This document shows positions 19,308 through 28,926 of a stretch of 64,000 bases of DNA, piece after piece. The DNA is from Nitrospirillum amazonense (GTDB lineage: Bacteria > Pseudomonadota > Alphaproteobacteria > Azospirillales > Azospirillaceae). The notes beneath the pieces were generated by a model. That model saw only the letters and a list, made by a program, of their open reading frames with translations, was not told the origin of the DNA and did no database searches. How positions within the stretch are numbered: the first letter of the stretch is position 1; each line of letters opens with the position of its first letter. The DNA lies in the NCBI RefSeq assembly GCF_007828045.1, contig NZ_VITN01000002.1, forward strand, positions 1 through 64,000. The letters are read 5' to 3'. Both the position numbers and the translations under genes were made by a program.

Positions 19308-21455
19308 TCAGCTCAGGAAGTTGACAAGGGAAAGGGAAGCGATTTTGCCGGCAACCGTGTAGGCGCCCTGCTGTTGGTTCAGGGCCGCTTGCAATTGTGC
19401 GGCCACAGTCGTGGGATCGACGTTCTGGATGTTGCCGATCTGGTTTTCGATATCGGCCAGGGCGTCCTTATGGTTGGTGGCCGCCGTGCCCAGGACGCTC
19501 TGCGCGTTCACCGTGCTGGCGTCCAGCTGGCGGATCTGCCCCTGGGCCTGCACGAGGGTGGAGCGCGCGGTGCTCATCATCGCCGTGTAGTTGCCGGGGT
19601 TGCTGACCGCGGACAGCATCTGCTTGATGCCGATGATCAGGTTCTGGATGGCGGGATCGTTGGAACTGACGCCATAGGTCGCGGTCGTGTTGTCGTCCAC
19701 GTTCAGCGTGCTACTGGCGAAGGCCGCCGTGTTTTGCGCGCCGCTGGTGTACTGCGTATCGTAGACCGCCAGGCTGGGCGGGCTGGTGATGGTGGTGCTG
19801 AACGAATTGGAGTCCTGGAAAGGATCCAGCGTATTGGTGGTGAAGCTGTTCTGGTTGGTGTTGTTCTGCACCGTCGCCGTGGTGGCGAAGCGCTGCGTCC
19901 CGGTGCCGGTCAGCGTCAACTGCGCGCCCAGCGGCGGGTTTGCCGTGACCACCGCATCGGCCGAGCGCTGCGGATCGGTGTTGATCACGCCGGCCAGCTT
20001 GTTGGCCACGTAGTTCATGGGGCCGTTCGGGTCGGCCTTGGCCGCGGCGATGTCGCCCGCCGTCATGACGTAGCTGTACGTCGTCGGTCCGCTCACCTTG
20101 TCGTATGAGATGTTGTTGGCCGGATTGGCATCGTCGCTGGTGACGTTGACGGTATTGCGGTTGCCCATGGTGATGGTGAACACGTCGCCGACGTCCACGC
20201 TGGCGCCGCTCAGGTTCACCTGGTCGATCTGCTGCTGGCCCGTGACCGGCGGCACGGCGGTGGGATCGGCCGCGATGGCCGGCTGGGTCATGAACTGGGC
20301 GTAGACGGCGTCCTGCCCGTCGTTCGTGGCCGGCGTATAGGCCGCGGCCGGCGTGGCGGCGCCGCTCTCGGTGTTGTTGTAACCGGGCTGGGTGTAGACG
20401 TTGGACTGGGCGGTGAAGGTATAGCCCGCGTCCATGCCGGTCAGCGTCATCACGTTGCCCGACACCGAAGCGACCACCGGCGGGTTGGCTTTCTGGCCAT
20501 TGGCGATGGCCGTCTGGTTGGGCCCGTTGATCTGCGACGCCAGGCCGTTGAGGATGTCGGACGGGCTGGTCTCGCTGCCCGTGGTGGTATAGGTATAGCG
20601 CTTGTCGCCCACATACATCTCGTACGTGTCGCCCGCCACGCCCAGCGTGCCCTTGAAGGTCATCTTGGTGACCTGCTTGGTCGCCGACAGGTCACCCACC
20701 GGCTGCGTGTCGTAGCGGCTGCCGGCGAAGATATAGCGGTCGCCGGCCTTGGTGTTCAGCAGGCTGGACAGCTGCGTCAAGGCGCCCTGCAACAGCGCCT
20801 TGGGCGCGGCTAGGTCCGGGTAGCCCACGCTGAACGTGGCGCTGCCCGTGCCCTTCAACTGGTTGATGTCCAGCGCGACGGTGGACCCATCACCCGGCCC
20901 GCCCGTCATTTCGAAGGTCTGCTGGCCATCATCGGGCGGGATGGTGCTGAGGTTCAGCGTCTTGGTCGATACGCCGCCCATGCCGTCGCTGACGGTCACG
21001 TCATAGCTGCCGGTCTTGCCGGAATTAGAGGGAACCGCGCTGACCGTATAGGTGGCGGCGGCGTTGAACACGGACTTGGTCGTGTCGACCGACAGGCCCA
21101 GGTTGCCGCTGTTGGACGATGTGACGGCCGAAATGGTGGGATTGCCGGCGCCAGCCGGGATGTTGGCCGAACTCAGCAGGTTGGCCACGACGGTCTGCAT
21201 CGACGACAGCGCCTTCTCCGTCGCGTTCACCTGGGTCGTGGCCGCGGTGATGGCGTTGGAATAGCCGGTGCGCTGGGCGTACTGGGCCTTCAGGGCCAGC
21301 AGCTGGTTGGCCTGGGTGCCGTAGGCGGACAAGTCCTGCGACTTGATGCCGGTGTTGAACTGCTGCTGCAGCTCAGCCAGCGACGTGGAGGTCCCATTGA
21401 TGCCGTTCAGCATCGACAGGTAGCTGCCGTAGGTGCTTACACGGGAGATGGTCAT
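19308..21455 (-). CDS. flgL: Hook-filament junction protein FlgL, enlarged
   Basis: A 715-residue protein of the flagellin/FlgL family; usual FlgL is ~300. Residues 1-100 are the conserved D0/D1 start (RVSTYGSYLSMLNGINGTST, QLLALKAQYAQRTGYSNAI) and the C-terminus is the matching helix (LVQAQGQIRQLDASTVNAQS...VNFLS). The segment ALTQLSSLLNTKAGDRYIFAGS (~225-246) is typical of FlgL. The middle contains two beta-rich units (~273-348 and ~415-530) similar to the repeats in FlgE from this window (YEMYVGDKRYTYT, ILNGLASQIN, VMTLTGMDAGYTF). Its ATG overlaps the flgK stop by 4 bp. Confidence 0.87.
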   Translation of the reverse strand: MTISRVSTYGSYLSMLNGINGTSTSLAELQQQFNTGIKSQDLSAYGTQANQLLALKAQYAQRTGYSNAITAATTQVNATEKALSSMQTVVANLLSSANIPAGAGNPTISAVTSSNSGNLGLSVDTTKSVFNAAATYTVSAVPSNSGKTGSYDVTVSDGMGGVSTKTLNLSTIPPDDGQQTFEMTGGPGDGSTVALDINQLKGTGSATFSVGYPDLAAPKALLQGALTQLSSLLNTKAGDRYIFAGSRYDTQPVGDLSATKQVTKMTFKGTLGVAGDTYEMYVGDKRYTYTTTGSETSPSDILNGLASQINGPNQTAIANGQKANPPVVASVSGNVMTLTGMDAGYTFTAQSNVYTQPGYNNTESGAATPAAAYTPATNDGQDAVYAQFMTQPAIAADPTAVPPVTGQQQIDQVNLSGASVDVGDVFTITMGNRNTVNVTSDDANPANNISYDKVSGPTTYSYVMTAGDIAAAKADPNGPMNYVANKLAGVINTDPQRSADAVVTANPPLGAQLTLTGTGTQRFATTATVQNNTNQNSFTTNTLDPFQDSNSFSTTITSPPSLAVYDTQYTSGAQNTAAFASSTLNVDDNTTATYGVSSNDPAIQNLIIGIKQMLSAVSNPGNYTAMMSTARSTLVQAQGQIRQLDASTVNAQSVLGTAATNHKDALADIENQIGNIQNVDPTTVAAQLQAALNQQQGAYTVAGKIASLSLVNFLS

Positions 21456-22861
21456 GTCACGGCCTGCGTCAGGGTGTCGAACATCTGCCCGATGACCGAG
21501 ATCACGCGGGCGGTGGCCGAATAGTTGCGCTGGAGCACCTGCAGGTTCGCGACCTCCTCATCCATGTTGACGCCCGTCGAGCTGGCGTAGCGCGTCTGCA
21601 GGCTGGTCATGAAGGATGAGGTGGTGGTGGCCTGGGTGTTGACGTTGGACTGGATGGTGGACCAGTTGCTGGACACCTGGTCGGCCATGCCGCCGTAGCT
21701 GACGTTGGTGAGGGTCAGGCCGTCGGCCGTCATGGTGCGGCCGGTCGCGGTCATGGCGCTGACCATGGCGTTCACGGCCGACTGCTTGATGGTCTTGGTG
21801 CCGTTCAGCAGGTCCTTGTTCACCGCCAGGGTGCCGGCGTCGCTGCCCGAGAACAGGCCGCTGGCCAGTTCGCCGTCGTTGGTGGGGCTGGCCTTGTTAT
21901 AGGCGTCGGTGATGCTGGTGGGCTGACCCGCCTGCGTCGTGCCGGTCAGGGCGCCGGCCACGGCGTCCAGCTGCGACTTCAGCTTGCGGAAGACTTCGGT
22001 GGTGGCGTCGCCGCTGGCCGGGGCCGGCGAGCTGTCGGCCACCATGTCCAGCAGGCCGCCCAGCTTGCCGCCGCTGATGGCGGCGGTGATGTCGGCGCCG
22101 CCGGCGCCTGAGATCACTTTGCCGTCATAGCTCAGCTGGGTGGCGGTGCCGTCCACCAGCGTGGAGCCCGTGGGCGTGAAGACGGCGATGGAGCCGTCGT
22201 CACGCAGCGTGGTGCGGATGTTGATCATCGAGGACAGGTCGCGCAGCGTGGCGTCGCGCTGGTCCTCGAAATCCGCGGTGGGCTGATTGCTGGACTTCAG
22301 CTGGGAGATGGTGGCGTTCAACTGGTCGATCTGGGTCAGATCGGTGTTGATCGACTTCACCGTCTGGGTGATGTCGCCCTTGGCCTGCGTCTCCATCTGG
22401 TCCACGCCCGCCGACAGGGTGTGGATGGTCTGAACCAGGGCCTGGGCCTTCTGCACCACCTGGTTCTGCGCCACGGCGTTCTCGGGCGAGGCCGACAGAT
22501 CCTGCAGGGCGGAGGTGAAGTCCTGGAACGCCTGGGTCAGCTTGGGCGTGGCGCTGTCGCTGGAATTGTTGGAGTTGGTGGTGCCCAGCATGCCGCCGAT
22601 CTGGCTCATGTACTGGGACAGCACCTGCTGCATCCCGTTCTCCGACGTCGTCCCCTGAAGCTGAGCCTGCAGGGCCACGTCCACCGATCGCGAATACTGC
22701 GAGATGGTGACGCCGCTCAACGGATCGGTCGTTTGCGAAACGGTGTGTTTCGTACGATCCGGGCTGTTGGCGTTGTTCATGTTGTCTGAAACGACCTGGA
22801 TGCCGGCCTGAATGACATTCAGGCTGTTGGCGGCCGAATTCAGCGCGCTGAACAAACTCAT
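21452..22861 (-). CDS. flgK: Hook-associated protein FlgK (HAP1)
   Basis: A 469-residue HAP1. The start MSLFSALNSAANSLNVIQAG and VVSDNMNNANSPDRTKH is the family N-terminus, KSINTDLTQIDQLNATISQL is the typical internal helix, and the end EEVANLQVLQRNYSATARVI...MFDTLTQAV the C-terminal helix. The frame is open upstream to 22960 but ATG 22861 is where the conserved sequence begins. It is first in the flgK-flgL-(93-residue gene) operon with a sigma-54 promoter 72 bp upstream. Near-normal in size, unlike FlgE and FlgL here. Confidence 0.93.
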   Translation of the reverse strand: MSLFSALNSAANSLNVIQAGIQVVSDNMNNANSPDRTKHTVSQTTDPLSGVTISQYSRSVDVALQAQLQGTTSENGMQQVLSQYMSQIGGMLGTTNSNNSSDSATPKLTQAFQDFTSALQDLSASPENAVAQNQVVQKAQALVQTIHTLSAGVDQMETQAKGDITQTVKSINTDLTQIDQLNATISQLKSSNQPTADFEDQRDATLRDLSSMINIRTTLRDDGSIAVFTPTGSTLVDGTATQLSYDGKVISGAGGADITAAISGGKLGGLLDMVADSSPAPASGDATTEVFRKLKSQLDAVAGALTGTTQAGQPTSITDAYNKASPTNDGELASGLFSGSDAGTLAVNKDLLNGTKTIKQSAVNAMVSAMTATGRTMTADGLTLTNVSYGGMADQVSSNWSTIQSNVNTQATTTSSFMTSLQTRYASSTGVNMDEEVANLQVLQRNYSATARVISVIGQMFDTLTQAVT

Positions 22862-22932
22862 GGGACCGGGCCTCGGTGGCGGGGAGTTCCGCGCAGGGGA
22901 CCGACCCCCATGGTCGATCCGTCCCCCACCAC

Positions 22933-22947
22933 GCAAACCCCGGGCCA
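22933..22947 (-). promoter_or_regulatory. Sigma-54 (-24/-12) promoter of the flgK-flgL operon
   Basis: On the minus strand TGGCCCGGGGTTTGC matches TGGCACGN4TTGC with one mismatch and the exact GG-N10-GC spacing. Predicted start near 22921, ~60 nt before the flgK ATG. Confidence 0.8.
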
Positions 22948-22999
22948 CTTGGTCCGGCAAGTTAGGGTATTGGAATTATTCGTATTTTTGCAAACTGCC

Positions 23000-23030
23000 G
23001 AAAAGGCAAGGGCGGCAAAATCTGCCGCCC
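23000..23030 (-). terminator. Terminator after the nlpD-like gene
   Basis: GGGCGGCA/TGCCGCCC with a 5-nt loop (23010-23030), followed on the minus strand by TTGCCTTTTC. It separates the serS-surE-pcm-nlpD chain from the flgK promoter. Confidence 0.7.
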
Positions 23031-23070
23031 CACCTTTATTCCCGAGTCCCGCTAGGCAGGGATGACCGGG

Positions 23071-24468
23071 CTAGCGGACACCCTTACCCGGATCCAAAAC
23101 ATCCATGGGATCCAAGACCTTATTGCCCTGCCGCACCTCGAAGTGCAGTTGCGGGCTGGTGACGTTGCCGGTGGCGCCCACGGTACCGATGCGCTGGCCG
23201 CGCGCCACCTTGGCGTTGGCGTCCACCATGATCTGGTCCAGCTGGGCGTAAGCCGTCACCATGCCGTCGGCGTGCTGGATCAGCACCAGGTTGCCGAAGC
23301 CGCGCAACTGGTTGCCGGCGTACTTCACCACGCCGGCGTCGGCGGCCACCACCGGTGTGCCCGTGGGGGCGGCGATGTTGATGCCGTCGTTGTACTGACC
23401 GCCGGGCTTGGCCCCGTGGGTGGAGATCACCTGCCCCGTCACCGGCCACAGGAAGCGCGCGCCGCCCTTCGGGGCGGGTGCTGGAGCGTCGGGTGCCGGC
23501 GCGGTGGGCACGGCGGACGGCGGCGGTACCGACGGGCCGGCGGCGACCACGGCCGGCGGGGTGGCGGAGCCGGGGGTACGCGTGGTTGGCGCTGAGGAAA
23601 TGGCGGGTGCGCCGGAAGGCGGCCCGCTGGTGGGCTCGGACGAGGAACCGGGCGTCACGGGGGCCCAGCGCGCGGCGGGCGCGGCCGTGGCGCCCGGCGG
23701 GATGGCGGCGCCGGTGGTGCCCGTGGGCAACGAGGCCGCCGCCGGCGCCGAGGCCGACGGGGCCGCCAATTCCTGGCTCTCCACCGTGCGGCGGGGGGCC
23801 ACCGTGACGGGGGGCGGGGCGGCGGACACCTGGGGCGCGGGGGCGACCGAAACGGGCGCGCGGCCGGCGCTGGTGACGCCCGGCCGGGGCGCGGTCGCCG
23901 GTGGGGGCGCCTCCGCCACCGTAGGCGCGCCACCCGGCGGCGTCCAGGCCGGGGCTGGACCCGCATGCGGCAGGTTCAGGGTCTGACCCACGCGCAGCAG
24001 GTAGGGCGGCGCCAGGCTGTTCAGGCGCGCCAGCTCGCTGCTGTCGATGTTGAAGGTCCGGGCAATGCCATACAGGGTGTCGCCCGGCTTGATAAGGTAG
24101 GTGTGCGGCGTGGGCACCACCAGGCGCTGCCCGGCCGTGACCGTGTAGGGCGGCTGCAGGCGATTCTCGTCGATCAGGTCGCGCAGCGGAATGTTGTACC
24201 GCTTGGCCACGTCATAGATCGTCTCCCCCTTGGACACGAAGATGACGTTGGCCGGCGTGGGCGGCGGCGTGACCACCGGCGCCGGCGGTTCCGACCGGCC
24301 GGCGCAGGCCGACAGGCCGAATGCCAGGGCACCCGCCAGGGCGCCGTGCATCAGCAGCCGGGACAGGCCGCTCGCGGTATCGAGGGGCATGGTCGGAAGG
24401 GCGGCGGCACCGGTCGTCCGGTGGAAAGTCTTCAAGGCCATCGCGCTTTGTCGTTCGAGGAAAGGCAT
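23071..24468 (-). CDS. LysM and M23 peptidase-domain lipoprotein, NlpD-like
   Basis: A 465-residue envelope protein. A signal segment ends in a lipobox-like LSACAG (~residue 55). Two LysM repeats follow (VSKGETIYDVAKRYNIPLRDLI and IKPGDTLYGIARTFNIDSSEL), then a long Pro/Ala/Thr-rich linker (~165-340) and a C-terminal M23 (LytM) domain (GQVISTHGAKPGGQYNDGINIAAPTG, LHFEVRQGNKVLDP). The zinc HxxxD-type ligands look altered (STHGA, YNDGI), as in NlpD/EnvC-type activators of amidases that are not proteases themselves. It starts on the last base of the pcm stop (TGATG). The surE-pcm-nlpD order is conserved in proteobacteria. Confidence 0.88.
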   Translation of the reverse strand: MPFLERQSAMALKTFHRTTGAAALPTMPLDTASGLSRLLMHGALAGALAFGLSACAGRSEPPAPVVTPPPTPANVIFVSKGETIYDVAKRYNIPLRDLIDENRLQPPYTVTAGQRLVVPTPHTYLIKPGDTLYGIARTFNIDSSELARLNSLAPPYLLRVGQTLNLPHAGPAPAWTPPGGAPTVAEAPPPATAPRPGVTSAGRAPVSVAPAPQVSAAPPPVTVAPRRTVESQELAAPSASAPAAASLPTGTTGAAIPPGATAAPAARWAPVTPGSSSEPTSGPPSGAPAISSAPTTRTPGSATPPAVVAAGPSVPPPSAVPTAPAPDAPAPAPKGGARFLWPVTGQVISTHGAKPGGQYNDGINIAAPTGTPVVAADAGVVKYAGNQLRGFGNLVLIQHADGMVTAYAQLDQIMVDANAKVARGQRIGTVGATGNVTSPQLHFEVRQGNKVLDPMDVLDPGKGVR

Positions 24469-25217
24469 CACGCCCGCTGATGGATTACGTCGGAAAAGTC
24501 GGGCGGAATTAGGGCCGGCGGGGGCACGTCCCCCTGCTCCATCCCCCCCTGGCCCGATGCGGCCCGCCCCCGTCCGGGTTCGGCCGCGACCTCGGGCAGC
24601 AGGGGCACGAACCGTACCGGCCACAGCTGCTCACGCTCAACCCCCGTCTCCGTTTTACGCAGGCGCACGACATGCAGGCTGCGGCGGTCGGCGCCCAAAG
24701 GTATGACCATGATGCCCCCCACCGCAAGCTGGTCCATCAGATCAGGCGGCGGATCCATGCCGCCCCCGGCCGTCACCAGGATGCGCTCGAAGGGCGCCGC
24801 CTGGGGCCAGCCGCGCATGCCGTCACCATGGCGCGCGGTGATGTTATGCAGGCGCAGGGCCTGGAATCGGCCCTCTGCCTCCGCCAGCAGGGGGCGGTGG
24901 CGCTCGATGGTGTAGACACGCCGGGCGATCTTGGCCAGTACCGCCGCCTGGTAGCCGGACCCGGTGCCGATCTCCAGCACCTTCAGACGGTCGGTCAGCT
25001 GCAGGGCCTGGGTCATCAGCCCCACCACCATGGGCTGGCTGATGGTCTGCCCATGGCCGATGGGCAGCGCCGTGTCCTCATAGGCCTGGTCGTGGAAGGT
25101 GGGGGGCACGAACACCTCCCGCGGGATCAGCTCCATGGCGCGCAAAACGTCCGTGCTGTTCACGCCATTGCGGCGCAACAGCATCAACAGACGGATCTTG
25201 CGCGCAGCACTGCTCAC
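24468..25217 (-). CDS. pcm: Protein-L-isoaspartate O-methyltransferase
   Basis: A 249-residue SAM-dependent enzyme that repairs isoaspartyl residues in aged proteins. It shows the substrate motif PREVFVPPTFHDQAYEDTALPIGHGQTIS (in part), the SAM motif LEIGTGSGYQAAVLA, and GDGMRGWP then ERILVTAGG. GTG 25217 overlaps the surE TGA as GTGA, which fixes the start; the much longer open frame above it is not used. The C-terminal ~35 residues are a Gly/Pro-rich extension beyond the usual ~215. Part of the serS-surE-pcm-nlpD chain. Confidence 0.93.
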   Translation of the reverse strand: MSSAARKIRLLMLLRRNGVNSTDVLRAMELIPREVFVPPTFHDQAYEDTALPIGHGQTISQPMVVGLMTQALQLTDRLKVLEIGTGSGYQAAVLAKIARRVYTIERHRPLLAEAEGRFQALRLHNITARHGDGMRGWPQAAPFERILVTAGGGMDPPPDLMDQLAVGGIMVIPLGADRRSLHVVRLRKTETGVEREQLWPVRFVPLLPEVAAEPGRGRAASGQGGMEQGDVPPPALIPPDFSDVIHQRA

Positions 25218-26014
25218 CCGAACACCCCCTCCAGCCGCTTCAAGGTCTCGTAGTGCGTCAAGTCCAGGTGGACGGGCGTGACGGAAATGCCGCCCAGCGC
25301 CTCCACCACGTGAACGTCGGTATCTTCCGGCACCTCGTTCAACCCCCGCGCGGCACCGATCCAGATGTACGGACGGCCCCGGGGGTCCATGCGCTCGAAC
25401 AAATCGTCGCCGGCCTTGCGGTTGGCATGGCGCACGACGTGGATGCCGGCCACCTTGTCCGGATCCACCGCCGGGAAGTTCACGTTCAGCAGGACATGGC
25501 GCGGCCATTCGACGGCCAGGCCCTTGCGCACCACCTCCGGCCCCCAGCGCTCGGCCGTGGCCCAGTCGGGGTCGCGACCGTCGCGCAGGCGCAGGCTGAA
25601 GGCGAAGGCGCGCACGCCCAGCAGGGTCGCCTCCATGGCGGCGGCGACGGTGCCGGAGTAGGTCACGTCCTCACCCAGGTTCTGGCCATGGTTCACGCCG
25701 GATAGCACCACGTCCGGCCGCCGGTCGGCCATCACCTGGTTCACCGCCAGCAACACGCAGTCGGTCGGCGTGCCATCGACGGTGTAGCGCCGGTCCGCCA
25801 CCCGCTTCATGCGCAGTGGGCGGTGGATGGTCAGCGAATGGCTGGCGGCGGATTGCTCCGCCTCCGGCGCCACCACCCAGACGTCATCGGTCAGCTGGCG
25901 CGCGATGCGCTCCAGCGCCGCCAAGCCGGGGGCATGGATGCCGTCGTCATTGCTGATCAGGATGCGCAGGGGGCGGTCTTCCCCCGGGGCCCGCATCGGC
26001 GTGCCGTCAGCCAC
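25214..26014 (-). CDS. surE: 5'/3'-nucleotidase SurE
   Basis: A 266-residue nucleotidase with the SurE metal site [13 protein letters not shown] near the N-terminus, [28 protein letters not shown] and [20 protein letters not shown]. It removes phosphate from nucleoside monophosphates and is linked to stress survival. ATG 26014 overlaps the serS stop by 8 bp; an internal ATG (25996) is an alternative. The gene is translationally coupled to pcm. Confidence 0.95.
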   Translation of the reverse strand: MADGTPMRAPGEDRPLRILISNDDGIHAPGLAALERIARQLTDDVWVVAPEAEQSAASHSLTIHRPLRMKRVADRRYTVDGTPTDCVLLAVNQVMADRRPDVVLSGVNHGQNLGEDVTYSGTVAAAMEATLLGVRAFAFSLRLRDGRDPDWATAERWGPEVVRKGLAVEWPRHVLLNVNFPAVDPDKVAGIHVVRHANRKAGDDLFERMDPRGRPYIWIGAARGLNEVPEDTDVHVVEALGGISVTPVHLDLTHYETLKRLEGVFG

Positions 26015-27278
26015 GGACGATGCGCTCCAGCCCGTTCATATAGGGCACCAGCACCTCGGGCACACGGATAGAGCCGTCGGCCTCCTGATAATTCTCCATC
26101 ACCGCCAGCAGGGCGCGTCCCACCGCCACGCCCGAGCCGTTCAGGGTGTGGACGAACTGGGTGTTCTTGTCGCCCTTGTTGCGCCAGCGGGCCTTCATGC
26201 GGCGGGCCTGGAAGTCCCCGCAGTTGGAGCAGCTGCTGATCTCGCGATACATGTTCTGGCCCGGCAGCCAGACCTCGATGTCGTAGGTCTTGGCGGCGCT
26301 GAAGCCCATGTCGCCCGTGCACAGCGTGACAGTACGGAAGGGCAGGCCCAGACGCTTCAGCACCGTCTCGGCGGCCTCGGTCATGCGCTCATGCTCGGCG
26401 GCCGACTGGTCCGGCGTGGTCACACTGACCATCTCGACCTTGTAGAACTGGTGCTGGCGAATCATGCCGCGGGTGTCGCGGCCGGCAGCCCCCGCCTCGG
26501 CACGGAAGCAGGGTGTGCGCGCCGTCATGCGCAGCGGCAACTCCTCGGCATCCAGGATGCTATCGGCCACCAGGTTGGTCAGCGGCACCTCGGCCGTGGG
26601 GATCAGCCAGTGGCCGGTGTTGGTCTGGAACAGATCCTCGGCGAACTTGGGCAACTGGCCCGTGCCGTACGCGGCCTCATCCCGCACCATCAGGGGCGGC
26701 GACACCTCGGTGTAGCCGAACTCCCGGGTGTGGGTGTCCAGCATGAAGTCGCCCAGCGCGCGCTCCAGCCGGGCCAGCGGGCCCTTCAGCACGGTGAAGC
26801 GGGCGCCCGACAGCTTGGCAGCCCCGCTGAAGTCCATGAACCCCAGGGCCTCACCCAGATCGAAATGTTCCTTGGCGTTCGCGATCACCGGCGGCGTGCC
26901 GACGCGGTGGCGCTCCACATTGTCATGCTCGTCCTTGCCCTGCGGCACGTCGGCGGCCGGCAGGTTGGGGATGGTCGACAGCAGGCGGTCCAGCTCTTCC
27001 GACAGCGCCTTCTCGGTGGCCTCGGCCTCCGCCATGCCTTCCTTCAGGCTGGCGACCTCATCCATCAGCGGCTGGGCGTCCTTGCCGTCCTTCTTGTAGG
27101 CGCCGATCAGCTTCGACGCCTCGTTCCTGCGGGCCTGCATATCCTGCAGCGCCGTCTGCGCGGCGCGGCGACGGGCGTCCAGGTCCAGCACGACGGCGGA
27201 CTGGGGCGGCAACCCGCGGCGGGCCAGACCGCCGTCAAAGGCTTCGGGATTGTCGCGGAGAACGCGGAGGTCATGCAT
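26007..27278 (-). CDS. serS: Seryl-tRNA synthetase
   Basis: A 423-residue class II synthetase. The N-terminal coiled-coil arm (residues ~30-100, [20 protein letters not shown]) binds the long variable arm of tRNA-Ser. Motif 2 ([20 protein letters not shown] then FYKVEMV) and motif 3 ([17 protein letters not shown]) are present, with the serine-pocket segment LTNLVADSI upstream. Length is normal. It heads the leftward serS-surE-pcm-nlpD chain, beginning 115 bp after the tatC stop region. Confidence 0.97.
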   Translation of the reverse strand: MHDLRVLRDNPEAFDGGLARRGLPPQSAVVLDLDARRRAAQTALQDMQARRNEASKLIGAYKKDGKDAQPLMDEVASLKEGMAEAEATEKALSEELDRLLSTIPNLPAADVPQGKDEHDNVERHRVGTPPVIANAKEHFDLGEALGFMDFSGAAKLSGARFTVLKGPLARLERALGDFMLDTHTREFGYTEVSPPLMVRDEAAYGTGQLPKFAEDLFQTNTGHWLIPTAEVPLTNLVADSILDAEELPLRMTARTPCFRAEAGAAGRDTRGMIRQHQFYKVEMVSVTTPDQSAAEHERMTEAAETVLKRLGLPFRTVTLCTGDMGFSAAKTYDIEVWLPGQNMYREISSCSNCGDFQARRMKARWRNKGDKNTQFVHTLNGSGVAVGRALLAVMENYQEADGSIRVPEVLVPYMNGLERIVRG

Positions 27279-27393
27279 GGCAGGCTTCTTGGAAGACGGT
27301 TAGACGTTGGTCACCGACTTATAAGCGGGAAGCCCCACCGGGGTCCAGCCCGCCCCGCCATTTTGGCATCACCCCGGAGTCACAGGCCCGGCA

Positions 27394-28227
27394 TCAGCCG
27401 GGCGTGCCCTCGCTGTTCGCGGCCTTCTCTTCCGCCTCCGCCTTCGCCAGCTCCCGCGCCCGGCCGCGTTCGATGCGCCGGGCGGCGAACACCGACACCT
27501 CGTACAGCACGATCATGGGGGCAGCTAGCGTGGTCTGGCTGATGGGGTCGGGCGGCGTCAGGATGGCGGCCAGCACGAAGATCAGCACGATGGCGTAGCG
27601 GCGCTTGGACGCCAGCTGATCGGCTGTCAGGATGCCGACGCGCACCAGCAGGCTGAGCAGCACCGGCATCTGGAAAGCGATGCCGAAGGCGAAGATCAGC
27701 GACATGGCGAAGGACAGGTACTGCTCCACCCGCGTCTCGGCCACGATGGGAACAACCCCTGCCCCGCCCTTCTGCTCAAAGCTCAGGAAGAAGCTGAGCG
27801 CCGTGGGCATCACGAAGAAATAAACCATGCAGGTGCCGAGCAAAAACAGCACCGGCGTCGCCAATAGGAAGGGCAGGAAGGCCTTGCGCTCATGCTTGTA
27901 CAGACCGGGCGCCACGAACTTCCAGATCTGCTGGGCGATGATGGGAAAGGCGATCAGCGCCGCCGCCCACAAAGACACCTTCACATAGGTGAAGAAGGCC
28001 TCGGTGGGCGCGGTGAAGATCAGCTTATGCTCCGGGGCATGTTCACCCCAGGCCTTGACCATGGGGACCAGCAGCCAGCCGTAGATGCGGGCGGCGAACT
28101 GGTAGCAGACCAGGAAGGCGACCAGCAGGGCGGACAGGGAAATGATCAGACGGTTGCGCAGCTCGATCAAATGATCCAGCAGCGGCATGCGCGAGGCGTC
28201 GATTTCGTCTTGGGTGGGGTCGGCCAT
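27394..28227 (-). CDS. tatC: Sec-independent protein translocase subunit TatC
   Basis: A 277-residue integral membrane protein with six predicted helices. Family marks are MPLLDHLIELRNRLI at the N-terminus, FTAPTEAFFTYVKVSLW, VFLLGTCMVYFFVMP-like helices and the end AAILTPPDPISQTTLAAPMIVLYE. It is the twin-arginine signal receptor. ATG 28227 has GAGAGGG upstream and follows tatB by 16 bp; a start at 28290 would overlap tatB and is less likely. Confidence 0.95.
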   Translation of the reverse strand: MADPTQDEIDASRMPLLDHLIELRNRLIISLSALLVAFLVCYQFAARIYGWLLVPMVKAWGEHAPEHKLIFTAPTEAFFTYVKVSLWAAALIAFPIIAQQIWKFVAPGLYKHERKAFLPFLLATPVLFLLGTCMVYFFVMPTALSFFLSFEQKGGAGVVPIVAETRVEQYLSFAMSLIFAFGIAFQMPVLLSLLVRVGILTADQLASKRRYAIVLIFVLAAILTPPDPISQTTLAAPMIVLYEVSVFAARRIERGRARELAKAEAEEKAANSEGTPG

Positions 28228-28243
28228 GGGGGCGCTGGCCCTC

Positions 28244-28795
28244 TCAGGATTTGGCGGGGGCCGGCGCGTCGGCGCCAGCGTGTTCGGCATGCGGTGCCGG
28301 GGTGGCGACTGGCATCGCGGCCGGGGCCACCGGCACGGGCTCGGCCGCCGCCTCGGGCGTCGATTCCGGCAGGATCAGGGGCATGGCGGGGGAGCCGATG
28401 GCCGGCAGCTCAGGCTCCGCCGGCTTGGCGTCGGCCGATCCCTCGACCGTTCCGTCCGGGGCGGACGTCGGCGCGGGCGTGACCTCGGTCGCCGTCAGCG
28501 ACGCCGTTGGATTGATCTCCAAGGCCTGGCGTACGCTGTCGGTGGGGTCCACCATCTTGGTGACCTCGGCCGTCAAATCGAACTGCGCCACCTTCTGGGC
28601 CTGCTTGCGCAGGTCCTCCAGCTCGGCCTGGCGCACCATGTCATCCAGGTGTGACTGGAAATCACGGGCCAGCAGGCGCGCCTTGCGCATCCACTTGCCC
28701 GCGGTATACAGCGCCACCGGCAGGTCCTTGGGTCCAATGACGACCAGCGCCACCACACCGATAAGCGCGAGTTCGGACCATGCGATATCGAACAT
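28244..28795 (-). CDS. tatB: Twin-arginine translocase subunit TatB
   Basis: A 183-residue protein: one N-terminal membrane helix (MFDIAWSELALIGVVALVVIG) with the hinge PKDLP, an amphipathic helix (KWMRKARLLARDFQSHLDDM) and a long disordered Pro/Ala/Glu tail. It forms the receptor complex with TatC. Between tatA and tatC in the usual order. Confidence 0.93.
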   Translation of the reverse strand: MFDIAWSELALIGVVALVVIGPKDLPVALYTAGKWMRKARLLARDFQSHLDDMVRQAELEDLRKQAQKVAQFDLTAEVTKMVDPTDSVRQALEINPTASLTATEVTPAPTSAPDGTVEGSADAKPAEPELPAIGSPAMPLILPESTPEAAAEPVPVAPAAMPVATPAPHAEHAGADAPAPAKS

Positions 28796-28926
28796 GGGCG
28801 GCGTGCCTTATTCCCGACGATTCCCCGACGTCGGCCCACAACGGCTGCGGGCGCGATTGCGCCCCGGCCGTTCCGGCGCGACGGATCCGTCCAGCGGGGC
28901 CGGCGTACGCCTGGCCCCCAACCGGT

